Below, one piece after another: positions 8,335 through 17,273 of a DNA stretch of 64,000 nucleotides; positions within the stretch are counted from its first letter, which is position 1, and each line of letters begins with the position of its first letter. Source of the stretch: an uncultured Planctomycetota bacterium. GTDB taxonomy: Bacteria; Planctomycetota; Phycisphaerae; UBA1845; UTPLA1. Below the pieces are notes generated by a model. That model saw nothing but the letters and a program-made list of their open reading frames with translations. It did no database searches and was not told the origin of the DNA. Location of the stretch: positions 1-64,000 of the forward strand of contig CAADGE010000040.1 of NCBI GenBank assembly GCA_900696465.1, given 5' to 3'. The position numbers and the translations under genes are program-made.

Positions 8335-10086
8335 TCATCGAATTATGCGCATCCGACCGACGTTCGGTATCACCGCCGGCGTGTCGCGCGACAGTCGATA
8401 GCCGCTCGGCCAGTAAACGAAGAAAGCGCGGCCGATGAGCTGGTCGCCCGGCACGGTCCCGTACTTGTAATCGCCACGCTGCTCGAGTGACTTGCAGACC
8501 TGCCACCAGAGTCGAGCGTCCTTGCTTTGAGGGCTGTTGTCGCCCAGGCAGTAGTAGTCCGGCGGGTCTTTTCTCAGTAGGATCGGGTTCAGCGTGGTAC
8601 CCCACCCGGGCTGGTTTGCGTATGGATTCGGCCGGTTTTCCAGATCGCGCTCGTCCAGATAGCAATCCGAGCGGTAATAGACATCGCGATAGACAGTCAA
8701 ATGCCGGATTTCCAGCGGCATGCCAGAAGCCCCGATGCGAATCTTAGCGATACTGCGGGAATCATCACGTCCGTAAGTCCGCAGTAGCTCGACCGGGTTC
8801 GGTGCGTATTGCGAATCCGTCGTGGCAAGCACTTCCGCTTCATCAATTCTCAGGGCCACCCGGTAATCCAGGTTCTCAAACTCGATGCTCAGCGAGCGGC
8901 CTGGATAGAGCGGTGCCGTCTGTCCGTGGGCCAACTCAATCATCACGCCGCCGGGTCCGATCCGCTGCAGGACCGCCCGGCCATCGGATTCGATTCTGGC
9001 GATGAATTCATCCGGTCCTTTGGAAAGGTAAAAGCTCATGTACCCTCCCATGTCCAAGGGCGTCAGCACAAACTTGAGCTGCACATCGCCGACGTATCTG
9101 GGTGTGTAGGGTACGCGATTGGCGCTGAGATCGTTGTAACCGTAACTGTCCACGATCGGCTTGCCGACCAGATGCAGCCATTGCTCGCCTTCTGTTTTGG
9201 GTGTGAAGCGGACAATCGGATGCCTGGCATCCCAGGAGCCGGCATCCGGTAGTTGGGGCTTCCAGGCCGGCGGCGTGAATCCCGGCGACGCGGTAACGAC
9301 CGGGTCGGGGATGAAATCGTGGTCGTAATGCAGCATCCACAGCGAGTCCTGGGCCATTCGCGTCTTGCGCTGGATGCGCAGCAGGCCAGCGAGTTGCTCG
9401 AGCTGCGCCTGCGTCAGCCGCCTCGTTTCAGGATTGCCCACCGGCGGGGAGATACTCAGCGTGTTGCGAATCGCCTCCGGTAGCACATCTATTGGCGCTG
9501 TGTAGATATCGCCATCGAGAATCTGCAGCGCCTCGCCGGGCAGACCGATCAGCCGCTTGATGAAGTTGGTATCGCCATCTTCGGGGTCCTTGAAGACCAC
9601 GACGTCCCACCGCTTCGGTCCCAGCAAGTCGCCGCCCAGGTCATACGGCCATTTGAAGACGAGGATTCGATCGCCGCCGTTCGGCACGACCGGGTTTTCC
9701 GGTGTATTCAGTTTGCTGTTGCCGCCCTCATCAAAGCCGCAGTTGGGGCATTTGACGGAGAAGCCCACGTGGCTCAGTGAACCGGTCTGGGTCTGTCCAG
9801 TGGGCAGCCGAATTTCCTCGCGAAGCCCATAGGAAAAGGAATAACTGCACAGCGTACAGCGGTGCTGGGCGTGAGCGCCATGCAGACCGGGGGCCATCGA
9901 GCCCGTAGGGATCACGAAGGCCTCGATCATGAAGGCCCGGAAGACGAAGGCGAGGATAAAGGCGACGACGATGGATTCGATCGTATCCCGGATGCCGTCG
10001 TGGCGAATGGCTTCCGGTGGCTCGGCGACGATTGTGCCGCGACGGCTGGCAGATGGAGGGTCGCCGGTTTGAGGGGTGGCGGTCAT
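8335..10086 (-). CDS. lepB: Signal peptidase I with Cys4 and large extracytoplasmic insertions
   Basis: This membrane-anchored type I signal peptidase cleaves exported preproteins. A transmembrane helix (about residues 37-56) is followed by box B with the nucleophile in PTGSMAPG (Ser63). The general base is Lys177 in FIKRLIGLPGE, and the C-terminal box GDNSPQSKDAR starts near 515. At 583 residues it is about twice the size of simple family members. A short insertion between Ser63 and the Lys carries CTLC (77-80) and CPNC (113-116), a likely zinc ribbon. A second insertion of about 300 residues between the Lys and the C-terminal box looks beta-rich and LamG/DUF1080-like (SLSIEFENLDYRVALRID, IRHLTVYRDVYY). 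Catalytic residues are intact, so I expect an active enzyme. Confidence 0.88.
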   Translation of the reverse strand: MTATPQTGDPPSASRRGTIVAEPPEAIRHDGIRDTIESIVVAFILAFVFRAFMIEAFVIPTGSMAPGLHGAHAQHRCTLCSYSFSYGLREEIRLPTGQTQTGSLSHVGFSVKCPNCGFDEGGNSKLNTPENPVVPNGGDRILVFKWPYDLGGDLLGPKRWDVVVFKDPEDGDTNFIKRLIGLPGEALQILDGDIYTAPIDVLPEAIRNTLSISPPVGNPETRRLTQAQLEQLAGLLRIQRKTRMAQDSLWMLHYDHDFIPDPVVTASPGFTPPAWKPQLPDAGSWDARHPIVRFTPKTEGEQWLHLVGKPIVDSYGYNDLSANRVPYTPRYVGDVQLKFVLTPLDMGGYMSFYLSKGPDEFIARIESDGRAVLQRIGPGGVMIELAHGQTAPLYPGRSLSIEFENLDYRVALRIDEAEVLATTDSQYAPNPVELLRTYGRDDSRSIAKIRIGASGMPLEIRHLTVYRDVYYRSDCYLDERDLENRPNPYANQPGWGTTLNPILLRKDPPDYYCLGDNSPQSKDARLWWQVCKSLEQRGDYKYGTVPGDQLIGRAFFVYWPSGYRLSRDTPAVIPNVGRMRIIR

Positions 10087-10114
10087 GGTTCGGGGGTGTT
10101 ACTCCTGCGGGGCG

Positions 10115-10143
10115 ACAATACTGACAATGCGTAGATCGGTCAA
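10115..10143 (-). promoter_or_regulatory. Sigma-70-type promoter of lepB
   Basis: On the minus strand, TTGACC (10143-10138) and TATTGT (10120-10115) are 17 bases apart. The implied start near 10108 leaves a leader of about 22 nt before ATG 10086. Confidence 0.6.
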
Positions 10144-10296
10144 ACACGCGACGCTTCACGTATCGATGCATCCGCCCTCGTTCTGGCGAGCCCTTCCTCT
10201 GCACTGCAATCGGGAGGATATTGGCGCAACCTGCCCGACAAGCGTTGGTCGGGCATCGTTCATCCGCATCCGCAGGCGGCGTTACCGGGACGGAAG

Positions 10297-11238
10297 TTGA
10301 ATACCTTTCAGAGGATACATTTCATCGTTAATCCGGTTTCCGGGCGCTTCGGCAGCCGTCGAATCGTCGAGCAGCTTCGGCAAAAACTCGCAGCGACAGG
10401 CGCAGAGATTTGTCTCCGTCGGACCGAGGCCGCCGGCGATAGCCGCCGGTTCGCGATGGAGGCGGGTATACAGGGAGCTGACCTCCTGATCATCGTCGGC
10501 GGTGATGGTACGGTAAGCGAGGCGGCGGATGGGCTGGTGGGCGATTTCGATAAATCAGCCGGTAATCCCGAGATCGGCGGAAACTCGGTGCCCATACTGC
10601 TCGTCCCCATGGGCACTGAGAATCTGCTGGCAAGGTACCTTGGTATTCGCGCGAATCCGGCCGCCCTTTGGGAAGTCTTCCAGACCAGCCGACTGGTCAC
10701 GCTCGATGCAGGTGTGGTCAACGATCGAACGTTCCTGATGGTGGCCGGCATCGGATTCGATGCTCACGTCGTGCGGCGGCTACATGCAGCGCGCCGAGGG
10801 CACATCAGTTATTCAAGCTACTTCGGCCCGCTCTGGCGCACTTTCTGGAGCTATCGGCAGCCGCAAGTCTTTGTGGAAGCGGATGGTGCGCAGGTTTTTG
10901 CGGGGCGGGGACTGGTATTCGTGGGCAACATTCCGAGGTATGCGATCGGGCTGAGATTGCTGCATCATGCGGATCCGACCGACGGAATGCTCGACTTGTG
11001 CATCTTCGAGACCTCTTGGCAGGGGCCGCTGCTCCGGCATTCACTGAATGTGCTGTTCCGCCGCCACATCGGGAGCAGGGGCGTGATCTATCGCCAGGCA
11101 AGCAAAGTAGCAGTCCGGTCTGGGCAGGGTGCGATCGACCTGGAGCTGGATGGTGATCTGGCCGGAAGTCTACCGGTGGAGTTCGCTATCCGACCTGGCG
11201 CCTTACGATTCATGGTCCCGCGCGATTGGCGCCCGTAA
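10297..11238 (+). CDS. Diacylglycerol kinase family lipid kinase (YegS/DagK-like)
   Basis: This 313-residue protein has the DAGK catalytic domain: IVNPVSG near the N-terminus and the nucleotide-binding GGDGTVSEAADGL at about residues 68-80. These are followed by VPMGTENLLARYLG (the common family form is GTxNDxAR) and a C-terminal beta-rich half (VAGIGFDAHVV). Relatives phosphorylate diacylglycerol or other lipids such as sphingoid bases, feeding membrane lipid turnover. The start is TTG 10297 with GGACGGAAG immediately upstream; no ATG lies near the N-terminal homology. It stands alone between a divergent signal peptidase gene and a 459-base gap. The substrate is not deducible from sequence. 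Confidence 0.82.
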   Translation: MNTFQRIHFIVNPVSGRFGSRRIVEQLRQKLAATGAEICLRRTEAAGDSRRFAMEAGIQGADLLIIVGGDGTVSEAADGLVGDFDKSAGNPEIGGNSVPILLVPMGTENLLARYLGIRANPAALWEVFQTSRLVTLDAGVVNDRTFLMVAGIGFDAHVVRRLHAARRGHISYSSYFGPLWRTFWSYRQPQVFVEADGAQVFAGRGLVFVGNIPRYAIGLRLLHHADPTDGMLDLCIFETSWQGPLLRHSLNVLFRRHIGSRGVIYRQASKVAVRSGQGAIDLELDGDLAGSLPVEFAIRPGALRFMVPRDWRP

Positions 11239-11697
11239 ACATGGCCGCTATTTCTCAAAAATTACCAGCCGAAGTCATCCTGTTGCTGTGCAACGCAGCA
11301 AGAAAATGGGGTTTTCGACCGGATCGTCTGCGCGTTGCCGAACCTGCCGCGCAATACTGGCCGATCGGCAAGATGATCAGCCGTTCCGGTCCCGGGCGTC
11401 GCGCAATACTGGCAGGAGACCGACGGTACCTATTTACTTGTCAGTGTGCCGCTTGCCGCCGCGCAGGTCTCGCGTCACATGCAAAAAATTGGCTTCGGCA
11501 ACGGGCGCACAACTCGCCGATAAACAGCCATCCCCCATCGGGCATTTCGCTCGACGTGCGGGTGGTGCGTCCGCCACGCAGGCGTACGACGCACCGAAAC
11601 CGGCAAGGATGGCCGGTAGGTTTCATGGCAATTCTCGCGGCGAATCAGCGTTCCGACAGGAACACGCGATCGCGCCGAACGAGAAACGGGGCTCAGG
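11239..11697. other. 459-base gap before the flagellar region
   Basis: No gene is supported; overlapping open frames lack ribosome sites and recognisable domains. It contains the 13-base direct repeat GCGCAATACTGGC (11349-11361 and 11401-11413). A sigma-28-like -10 GCCGATAA (11516-11523) has no matching -35. It probably holds the promoter of the TPR gene. Confidence 0.4.
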
Positions 11698-14145
11698 ATG
11701 AGCGCAGCCATCGAGCGATTACCGATTCGGGCGAGTCTTGCCGGGCGCTGGCAGGTCCCCGTTTTTCTGGTCGGCATCGCCGTCTTCGCATCGGGGTTGC
11801 ATTTCCTCTCCTCTCGTCCCCGGACCACAACCTTTGAAGATCAACTGAAACGGATCCATGCACTTCGAAGTGTCGGCGCATTAACGCGGGCCAGCGCCTA
11901 TACCGTCGCGCTGCTTCAGGAGCCCGAACGTCCGCGCGAAGAGCGGGCCACCCTGCACGCACAACTGGCAGGGATCATCCACCAGGCCGAAGCACGCCTG
12001 ATGCGACACAATCCGCGAAACGTGGCATCGATTCTGGAGCATTACAGGAAGGCGACGGAGCTGCAGGCCGCGCTGGGCCCGTCCGACTTCGTCGCCTGGG
12101 GCGATGCGTACCACTGGGCGGATCAACCGGCTGACGCAGTGCGCGCCTACCGGCTGGCGGTTTCCGCCGGCGCCGCCGGTAAAGACCGGCTGCGTCGATC
12201 GATCGTGGAACTCTCGCTTGGCAGGCGGTGCACGATCCCCGATGAGCTTCAGCCCGAACTCGAGGCGATCCTTACCGATACCACGGCGACGCCTAGCAAC
12301 TACCTCTGGGCGGTCGAGCAACGGATCGAGCAGCTTACGCGGGATGGCGATCTTGCCGGTGCGATGGCCCTTGTCTCGCAGGCCCGCGATCGACTTTCCG
12401 GTACGGAGGATCGAATAGCCGTGAGCTACAGTGAGGCCGTCTGCCTGTACCGCAGCGGACTGACCAATGCGGCACAGGACCGCCTCCATGCGCTTCGATC
12501 CGAGTGGCGATTGCACGACGAACTCTGGGGCAGGTCGGGCTGGCTGCTCGGTCAGATCGAACAGGACGACGGCCGTCCTCAGGCGGCGCTCAATTACTTT
12601 GAAGAAGTCCTTCGGGCCTTTCAGTCCGGAGACGTTTACGATCGTTGCATCCTCGGCCGGGCCGAATCGCTGGCCGCACTCTCGCACTATCATCGCGCGC
12701 TGGATGTTTTCACCGAGCTTCGCGACCGACTGCTTTCCAGAGATCCCCCCGCGGCCATCGATGCCGAAGCAGTGCGTCGCGCGGTCACGTCGATCGGCGA
12801 AACACTCATCACGGAAGGCCGGCTGCAACTTGGTGCCGCATACATGGAAGCGGGACTCTCACTGGTCGATCCTCAGGATGCGCCGCTGCGGGAGATGTAC
12901 ATCTCCCGCCGTGCGCAGGTGCTGGTCCAGCTTGCACGGCAATGGGCCCAGGGCGCTGTGCCGGAGGAACTCGATGCTGATGACGACCCCGATGTGACGT
13001 GGGCCGCCGCGCAATTGACCGAAAATGATTCCGATACTTCAGAATACACGCAGCGCGCCCGGGAACTGTACGTCCAGGCCGCGGAACAGTACCTGATGCT
13101 CGTTGAGCTGTCCGAGCCGTTGGAGAAGCCCGCCGTCAGTGCTCTGCAAGCGGCTGCGGATTACTTTGACCTCGGCGGTCGTCCGGATCGCATGGTTGAA
13201 ACGCTGACGCGCCTGGTGCAGGAATATCCCACGACATCTGCCTGCGGCGGCGCACTTTTGCGAATGGCCCGTGTGCATCAGTCCCAAGGGCGACTGGATG
13301 CGGCCATCCGCTGCTATCGACACATCATCGAATCCTATCCGCGCACACCGCCCGCGCTGCAATCGATGGTCCCGCTGGCCAACTGTCTCCTCGCCAGGGG
13401 AGGAGATGAGGCGCGCGAAGGAGAATCTCGCCTGATCGACCTCATCGAAGATCGCGGGCCGGATCCGCTCTTTTCACCGCAGGCCATCGAGTATCGCGAG
13501 GCCCTTATCAATCTGGCGGAGTACTACGTTCAGGCGAGCCCCGATGTGGTGCCGGATCATCTCGAAAAAGCCATCAGCCGACTCGAAGATGCGATACAAC
13601 TCTACCCGGATGACCCGCAGATGCCGAGATTGCGATTCCTGCTGGCCGACGCATATCGCGTCAGTGCCGGACGACTCCGCACCGAATCAAAGCAGCTCGT
13701 GAGTCCTCTTGCCAGCCGCGCCGGCGAAGATGCGGCCGATGAGCGCGTCGCCCGGGCACTGGATGAATACGATCGCGTGATTGCCCTGCTCGCGGCGGTG
13801 GATGATTCGAAGCTCAGCGACCTGGCGCGGACCTTTCTCAGAGCGAGTTACCTCTACCGCGGTGACTGCCTGTTCGATCTCGGCCGCTATTCCGAGGCCA
13901 TGATCGCTTATCACGAGGCGGCCTGGCGCTACGAGAATCTGCCGACCGCGATCGCAGCGATGCTTCAGGTGGTGCATTGCCACGAACGGCTGGGACAGGC
14001 CCAGGAGGCCAGGGCGGCGCTCGCCCGGCTCGGCTGGCTGCTCAAGAAGACGCCGGCCTCGACCTTCGACACTGAGCCGGGCATGTCGAGCAAGACCTAT
14101 TGGGAAACAATGGTGGCCCGCATGGAACGGACTTGGATGCAGTAA
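11698..14145 (+). CDS. TPR-repeat protein with one N-terminal membrane anchor
   Basis: This 815-residue protein has a single hydrophobic helix (about residues 18-38, WQVPVFLVGIAVFASGLHFL) followed by helical repeats across the rest of the chain. The repeats match tetratricopeptide units (for example AALNYFEEVLRAFQSGDVYD, LDAAIRCYRHIIESYPRTPP, and YSEAMIAYHEAAWRYENLPTA). The topology suggests one anchor with the repeats exposed on one side, acting as a scaffold. It lies 19 bases upstream of the FlgN-like gene and the two-component pair, so it is probably the first gene of the regulatory part of the flagellar block. No motility-specific domain is recognisable; involvement in flagella is inferred only from context. 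Confidence 0.65.
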   Translation: MSAAIERLPIRASLAGRWQVPVFLVGIAVFASGLHFLSSRPRTTTFEDQLKRIHALRSVGALTRASAYTVALLQEPERPREERATLHAQLAGIIHQAEARLMRHNPRNVASILEHYRKATELQAALGPSDFVAWGDAYHWADQPADAVRAYRLAVSAGAAGKDRLRRSIVELSLGRRCTIPDELQPELEAILTDTTATPSNYLWAVEQRIEQLTRDGDLAGAMALVSQARDRLSGTEDRIAVSYSEAVCLYRSGLTNAAQDRLHALRSEWRLHDELWGRSGWLLGQIEQDDGRPQAALNYFEEVLRAFQSGDVYDRCILGRAESLAALSHYHRALDVFTELRDRLLSRDPPAAIDAEAVRRAVTSIGETLITEGRLQLGAAYMEAGLSLVDPQDAPLREMYISRRAQVLVQLARQWAQGAVPEELDADDDPDVTWAAAQLTENDSDTSEYTQRARELYVQAAEQYLMLVELSEPLEKPAVSALQAAADYFDLGGRPDRMVETLTRLVQEYPTTSACGGALLRMARVHQSQGRLDAAIRCYRHIIESYPRTPPALQSMVPLANCLLARGGDEAREGESRLIDLIEDRGPDPLFSPQAIEYREALINLAEYYVQASPDVVPDHLEKAISRLEDAIQLYPDDPQMPRLRFLLADAYRVSAGRLRTESKQLVSPLASRAGEDAADERVARALDEYDRVIALLAAVDDSKLSDLARTFLRASYLYRGDCLFDLGRYSEAMIAYHEAAWRYENLPTAIAAMLQVVHCHERLGQAQEARAALARLGWLLKKTPASTFDTEPGMSSKTYWETMVARMERTWMQ

Positions 14146-14164
14146 GCAGGGGAGTGCCTTGAGG

Positions 14165-14644
14165 ATGACACAGGCAATTTTGGAACGAGAATCAACGGGA
14201 ACGGACCTCACGCTGCTCATGTCGCTGCTTGAGGAGCAGCGCGTGCTGTTCGCACGGCTGCGCGTCCTGGCGGATCGTCAGAAGGCGCTCGTCGTGCAGG
14301 AAGATCCGCAGCCGCTGCTGACCTTGCTTGCGGAGCGACAACTCCTGGTGGACGGCCTCGTGGCGGTGAACAACCGTCTCGCGCCGTATCGCAGTCGGTG
14401 GACGAGTATCTACTCGGGGCTGGATGAACCCTCTCGCCGGCACGTGGCCGAACTTCTCGAAGAATCAAACGCCGCCCTCAGCAGCATCCTCCAGAGCGAC
14501 AGCCGGGATACGGCGATGCTCGAGGCGCGGCGACAGGACATGGTCGGCCGACTCGGCGCCTGCGATCACGGTGTCGCAGCCGCCTCGGCTTATGCGGCAG
14601 CGTCCATGCATGCCCGCGGACCCCTCACGGACGAACAGGCATGA
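14165..14644 (+). CDS. FlgN-like flagellar chaperone
   Basis: This 159-residue all-helical protein resembles the FlgN family, export chaperones for the hook-filament junction proteins. It has a heptad-rich first half (LLMSLLEEQRVLFARLRVLA) and a second helical pair ending in an Ala-rich tail. ATG 14165 is chosen; TTG 14159 in the same frame is an alternative and is closer to the GGAG at 14151. The last four bases overlap the histidine-kinase start (ATGA), which indicates translational coupling. FlgN is poorly conserved, so the assignment depends on size, helical character and position. Confidence 0.5.
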   Translation: MTQAILERESTGTDLTLLMSLLEEQRVLFARLRVLADRQKALVVQEDPQPLLTLLAERQLLVDGLVAVNNRLAPYRSRWTSIYSGLDEPSRRHVAELLEESNAALSSILQSDSRDTAMLEARRQDMVGRLGACDHGVAAASAYAAASMHARGPLTDEQA

Positions 14645-15519
14645 CGGCGATGGCAACCATGGAAGCGGTGGGGCGGGTGACCGAGCGGGAGCTGGAGCTC
14701 TCCGCCATCATCTCGGCCTACAACGATGTGACCGACCGCCTGAAGGATGCGCACGAGCGCCTGCACCAGGAGGTCGTCCGCCTGCGCGAGGAGTTGCAGC
14801 GAAAGAACGCAGAGCTGCGCCGCCGGGAACGGCTGGCCGCCCTCGGTGAGATGGCCGCCTCGCTGGCACACGAAATCCGCAACCCGCTCGGCGGCATCGC
14901 CCTCTACGCCTCGATGCTGGAGCGCGAATTGGCAGGCCACGCGCGCGTCGAACAGGCGGCCTCGCGGATCACCGGCGGTGTGCGCTCGCTGGAGCGGCTG
15001 GTCTCGGACATACTCGATTTTGCACAGGACCATCCCCTCGAGCGGCAGCCGTGGGCATTGAATGACATCTTTACGACACTGGAGGACGGCGCTCGCTCCT
15101 GGGCTGAGCAGACGGGCGGCCGGGTGATCCTCGAACCGACTGCCGATGTCGGCGAGATCGACTGCGACCGCCATCGTGTGGCCCAGGTCCTGCTGAATCT
15201 GGTGATCAACGGTCTGCAGGCGGCCGGACGCGGTGGTACGGTTCGCGTTTCGGCGGCGCGGCCGGCCGGTGGCGGTGTGGAGCTCTGCGTGATCGACGAC
15301 GGCCCGGGTATCCCCGAAGAATGTCTGCACCGGATCTTCAATCCGTTCTTCACCACGAAGGCCAGCGGCACCGGACTCGGGCTGGCGATCGTGCATCGTC
15401 TGGTAGAGGCGCACGGCGGAACGATACAGGCGGGCAACCGGCCCGAGGGCGGCGCACGATTTGTGATTCGCCTGCCGGCCGCTGCCCTGGATCGTGGAGA
15501 GGCAAGAGGCAGGAGTTGA
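14641..15519 (+). CDS. FlrB/FleS-like sensor histidine kinase
   Basis: This 292-residue cytoplasmic kinase has no transmembrane segment. An N-terminal coiled coil (ERLHQEVVRLREELQRKNAE) leads into the H-box SLAHEIRNPLGGIALYASML with the phospho-accepting His. It then has an N-box (VLLNLVINGLQAAG), G1 (DDGPGIPEE), an F-box/G2 (FNPFFTTKASGTGLGLAIV) and a C-terminal strand region. Its architecture and its partner, a sigma-54 activator 166 bases downstream, match FlrB/FleS, which controls class III flagellar genes in other bacteria. The signal sensed is unknown; a soluble kinase suggests it reads assembly state or another cytoplasmic cue. Confidence 0.82.
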   Translation: MTAMATMEAVGRVTERELELSAIISAYNDVTDRLKDAHERLHQEVVRLREELQRKNAELRRRERLAALGEMAASLAHEIRNPLGGIALYASMLERELAGHARVEQAASRITGGVRSLERLVSDILDFAQDHPLERQPWALNDIFTTLEDGARSWAEQTGGRVILEPTADVGEIDCDRHRVAQVLLNLVINGLQAAGRGGTVRVSAARPAGGGVELCVIDDGPGIPEECLHRIFNPFFTTKASGTGLGLAIVHRLVEAHGGTIQAGNRPEGGARFVIRLPAAALDRGEARGRS

Positions 15520-15685
15520 CGAACACCGCCGGATCGCCTGAGCAGTCTCAGCGATCGGCGGACGCGGAATGTAGGGAGACTATTGGTTTCAAGTGGTAAG
15601 CGTGAATTGACAAACAGGCATTCGCGGCGCGACGGGAAGGACATGGAGTGCATTCCCACGCGTCGCACAGGATGGAGCGGCACTG

Positions 15686-17092
15686 ATGGCGCGCGTATGT
15701 ATTATCGATGACAAGGACGTCATGCGGGATTCGTTGACCGACATTCTCACGGTCGCAGGCCACGAGGTCACGGCCTTCGGAGAACCCAGCCAGGCGCTGG
15801 CGGCGATTTCGCCGACCCGGTTCGACGTGGTGATCAGCGATCTGAAGATGCCCGGCATGGACGGTATCGAAGTCCTGCGGTCGCTCCGGACCCGCAGCGT
15901 GGATACGCCGTTCGTGCTGATGACGGCGTATGCGACGGTCCCCAACGCGGTCGAGGCCATGCGGCTCGGCGCCTTCGACTACATTCAGAAACCCTTCGAG
16001 GCCGATGCCATCGGTCTGGTCGTCGAGAGGGCGGTGGCCATGGGCCGGCTTCGCGGCGAGAACGAGGCCCTGCGTCAGTCGCTGCGCGATCTGGAAGGAC
16101 CGGCCGAATTGGTGGGGTCGAGCCGCGTGATGCGAGCCGTGCGGGCACAGGTGGACCGGGTAGCACGGAGCACGGCGACTGTGCTGATTCAGGGCGAAAG
16201 CGGCACCGGCAAGGAGCTGGTGGCTCGTGCCATCCATGCGGCATCGAACCGATCATCCCGTCCGCTGCTCTGCGTGAACTGCGCGGCCCTGTCAGCCAAC
16301 CTGCTCGAGAGCGAGCTGTTCGGCCATGAGCGCGGGGCCTTTACCGGCGCCGACAAGATGCGCAAGGGCCGCTTCGAGCTGGCCGATGGCGGTACGCTGC
16401 TTCTCGATGAGATCAGCGAAGTCTCGGTGCCGGTGCAGGCCAAGCTCCTCCGCGTGTTGCAGGAGCGCGAATTCGAACGCGTCGGCAGCAGCGTTACGCA
16501 GTACGTCGACGTCCGCGTGATCGTCACCACGAACCGCGACCTGGCCGACTGGGTCGCACGACGGCGCTTCCGCGAAGACCTGTTCTTCCGTGTCAGTGTC
16601 CTTCCAGTGACACTCCCGCCGCTGCGCGACCGCCGCGAGGACATCCCCGAGCTGGTCGACTACTTCCTGCGCCGAATCGCCCGGCGCGAAGGTGGCGAGC
16701 CCCGGAAGATCGCCGCGCGGGCCATCTCGGTCCTGGAGAACTATCACTGGCCGGGCAATGTGCGCGAGCTGGAAAACATCTGCGAACGCGCCGTCGTGCT
16801 CTGTCAGGATGAGCAGATCGACGCCCCGCTTATCGAGCCCTGGCTTTCGAGCGGATTCGGCGCCGAGCAGGGCGGCCGGTCGTTGCGGCCGGGCCACATG
16901 ATGGAAGACATGGAACGCGCCCTGATCGAGCAGACCCTCGTCCGTTTCAACGGCCATCGCGAGAAGACGGCCAAGGCCCTGGGCATCGGCGTTCGCACGC
17001 TGGGCATGAAGCTCAAGGCCTGGCGCGAAGAAGCCGCCGCGGTCGCCGCGGCTGCGGCCATGGCACAGCAGGAAGCGCGCCGCGCAAGCTAA
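15686..17092 (+). CDS. FlrC/FleR-like sigma-54 response regulator
   Basis: This 468-residue NtrC-family activator has three parts. The receiver domain carries acidic residues Asp8/Asp9 and the phosphorylation site Asp52 in ISDLKMPGMDG. The AAA+ domain has Walker A GESGTGKE, the sigma-54 contact loop GAFTGA and Walker B GGTLLLDEIS. The C-terminal Fis-type helix-turn-helix lies in the segment HREKTAKALGIGVRTLGMKL. The start is ATG 15686 behind GGATGGAGC. It would take phosphate from the upstream kinase and open sigma-54 promoters; a perfect -24/-12 site lies 117 bases beyond its stop, in front of flgB. The Ala-rich tail after the HTH is of no known function. Confidence 0.92.
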   Translation: MARVCIIDDKDVMRDSLTDILTVAGHEVTAFGEPSQALAAISPTRFDVVISDLKMPGMDGIEVLRSLRTRSVDTPFVLMTAYATVPNAVEAMRLGAFDYIQKPFEADAIGLVVERAVAMGRLRGENEALRQSLRDLEGPAELVGSSRVMRAVRAQVDRVARSTATVLIQGESGTGKELVARAIHAASNRSSRPLLCVNCAALSANLLESELFGHERGAFTGADKMRKGRFELADGGTLLLDEISEVSVPVQAKLLRVLQEREFERVGSSVTQYVDVRVIVTTNRDLADWVARRRFREDLFFRVSVLPVTLPPLRDRREDIPELVDYFLRRIARREGGEPRKIAARAISVLENYHWPGNVRELENICERAVVLCQDEQIDAPLIEPWLSSGFGAEQGGRSLRPGHMMEDMERALIEQTLVRFNGHREKTAKALGIGVRTLGMKLKAWREEAAAVAAAAAMAQQEARRAS

Positions 17093-17208
17093 CAGGCACT
17101 CCCGCCGGTGGCGCAGATTTCGCGTGCCGGTGGGTTGTTTCTGCGCGGAAGTCGGCGCGACGCGCGATAAGAACACCCTGCGCCGATGAAAACCGGCCGC
17201 TGCGTCGG

Positions 17209-17223
17209 TGGCACGCCGCTTGC
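17209..17223 (+). promoter_or_regulatory. Sigma-54 (-24/-12) promoter of the flgB operon
   Basis: TGGCACG-N4-TTGC matches the consensus, with GG at 17210-17211 and GC at 17222-17223 separated by 10 bases. The expected start near 17235 leaves a leader of about 39 nt before flgB, and the cognate type of activator is encoded immediately upstream. Confidence 0.85.
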
Positions 17224-17273
17224 CTGATCCGGCGGCATGCAGGCGTCGTCCGACGTGGCAGGATGGAGTTTCG

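Noticed and set aside
11349-11413. 13-base direct repeat GCGCAATACTGGC
   Set aside because: Two copies only, 52 bases apart, with no array; not CRISPR and not a mobile element end.
11516-11523. GCCGATAA, a sigma-28 -10 match
   Set aside because: The expected -35 (TAAA 15 bases upstream) is absent; likely chance.
17208-17273. In-frame upstream extension of flgB
   Set aside because: It begins within the sigma-54 promoter, upstream of any possible transcript start.
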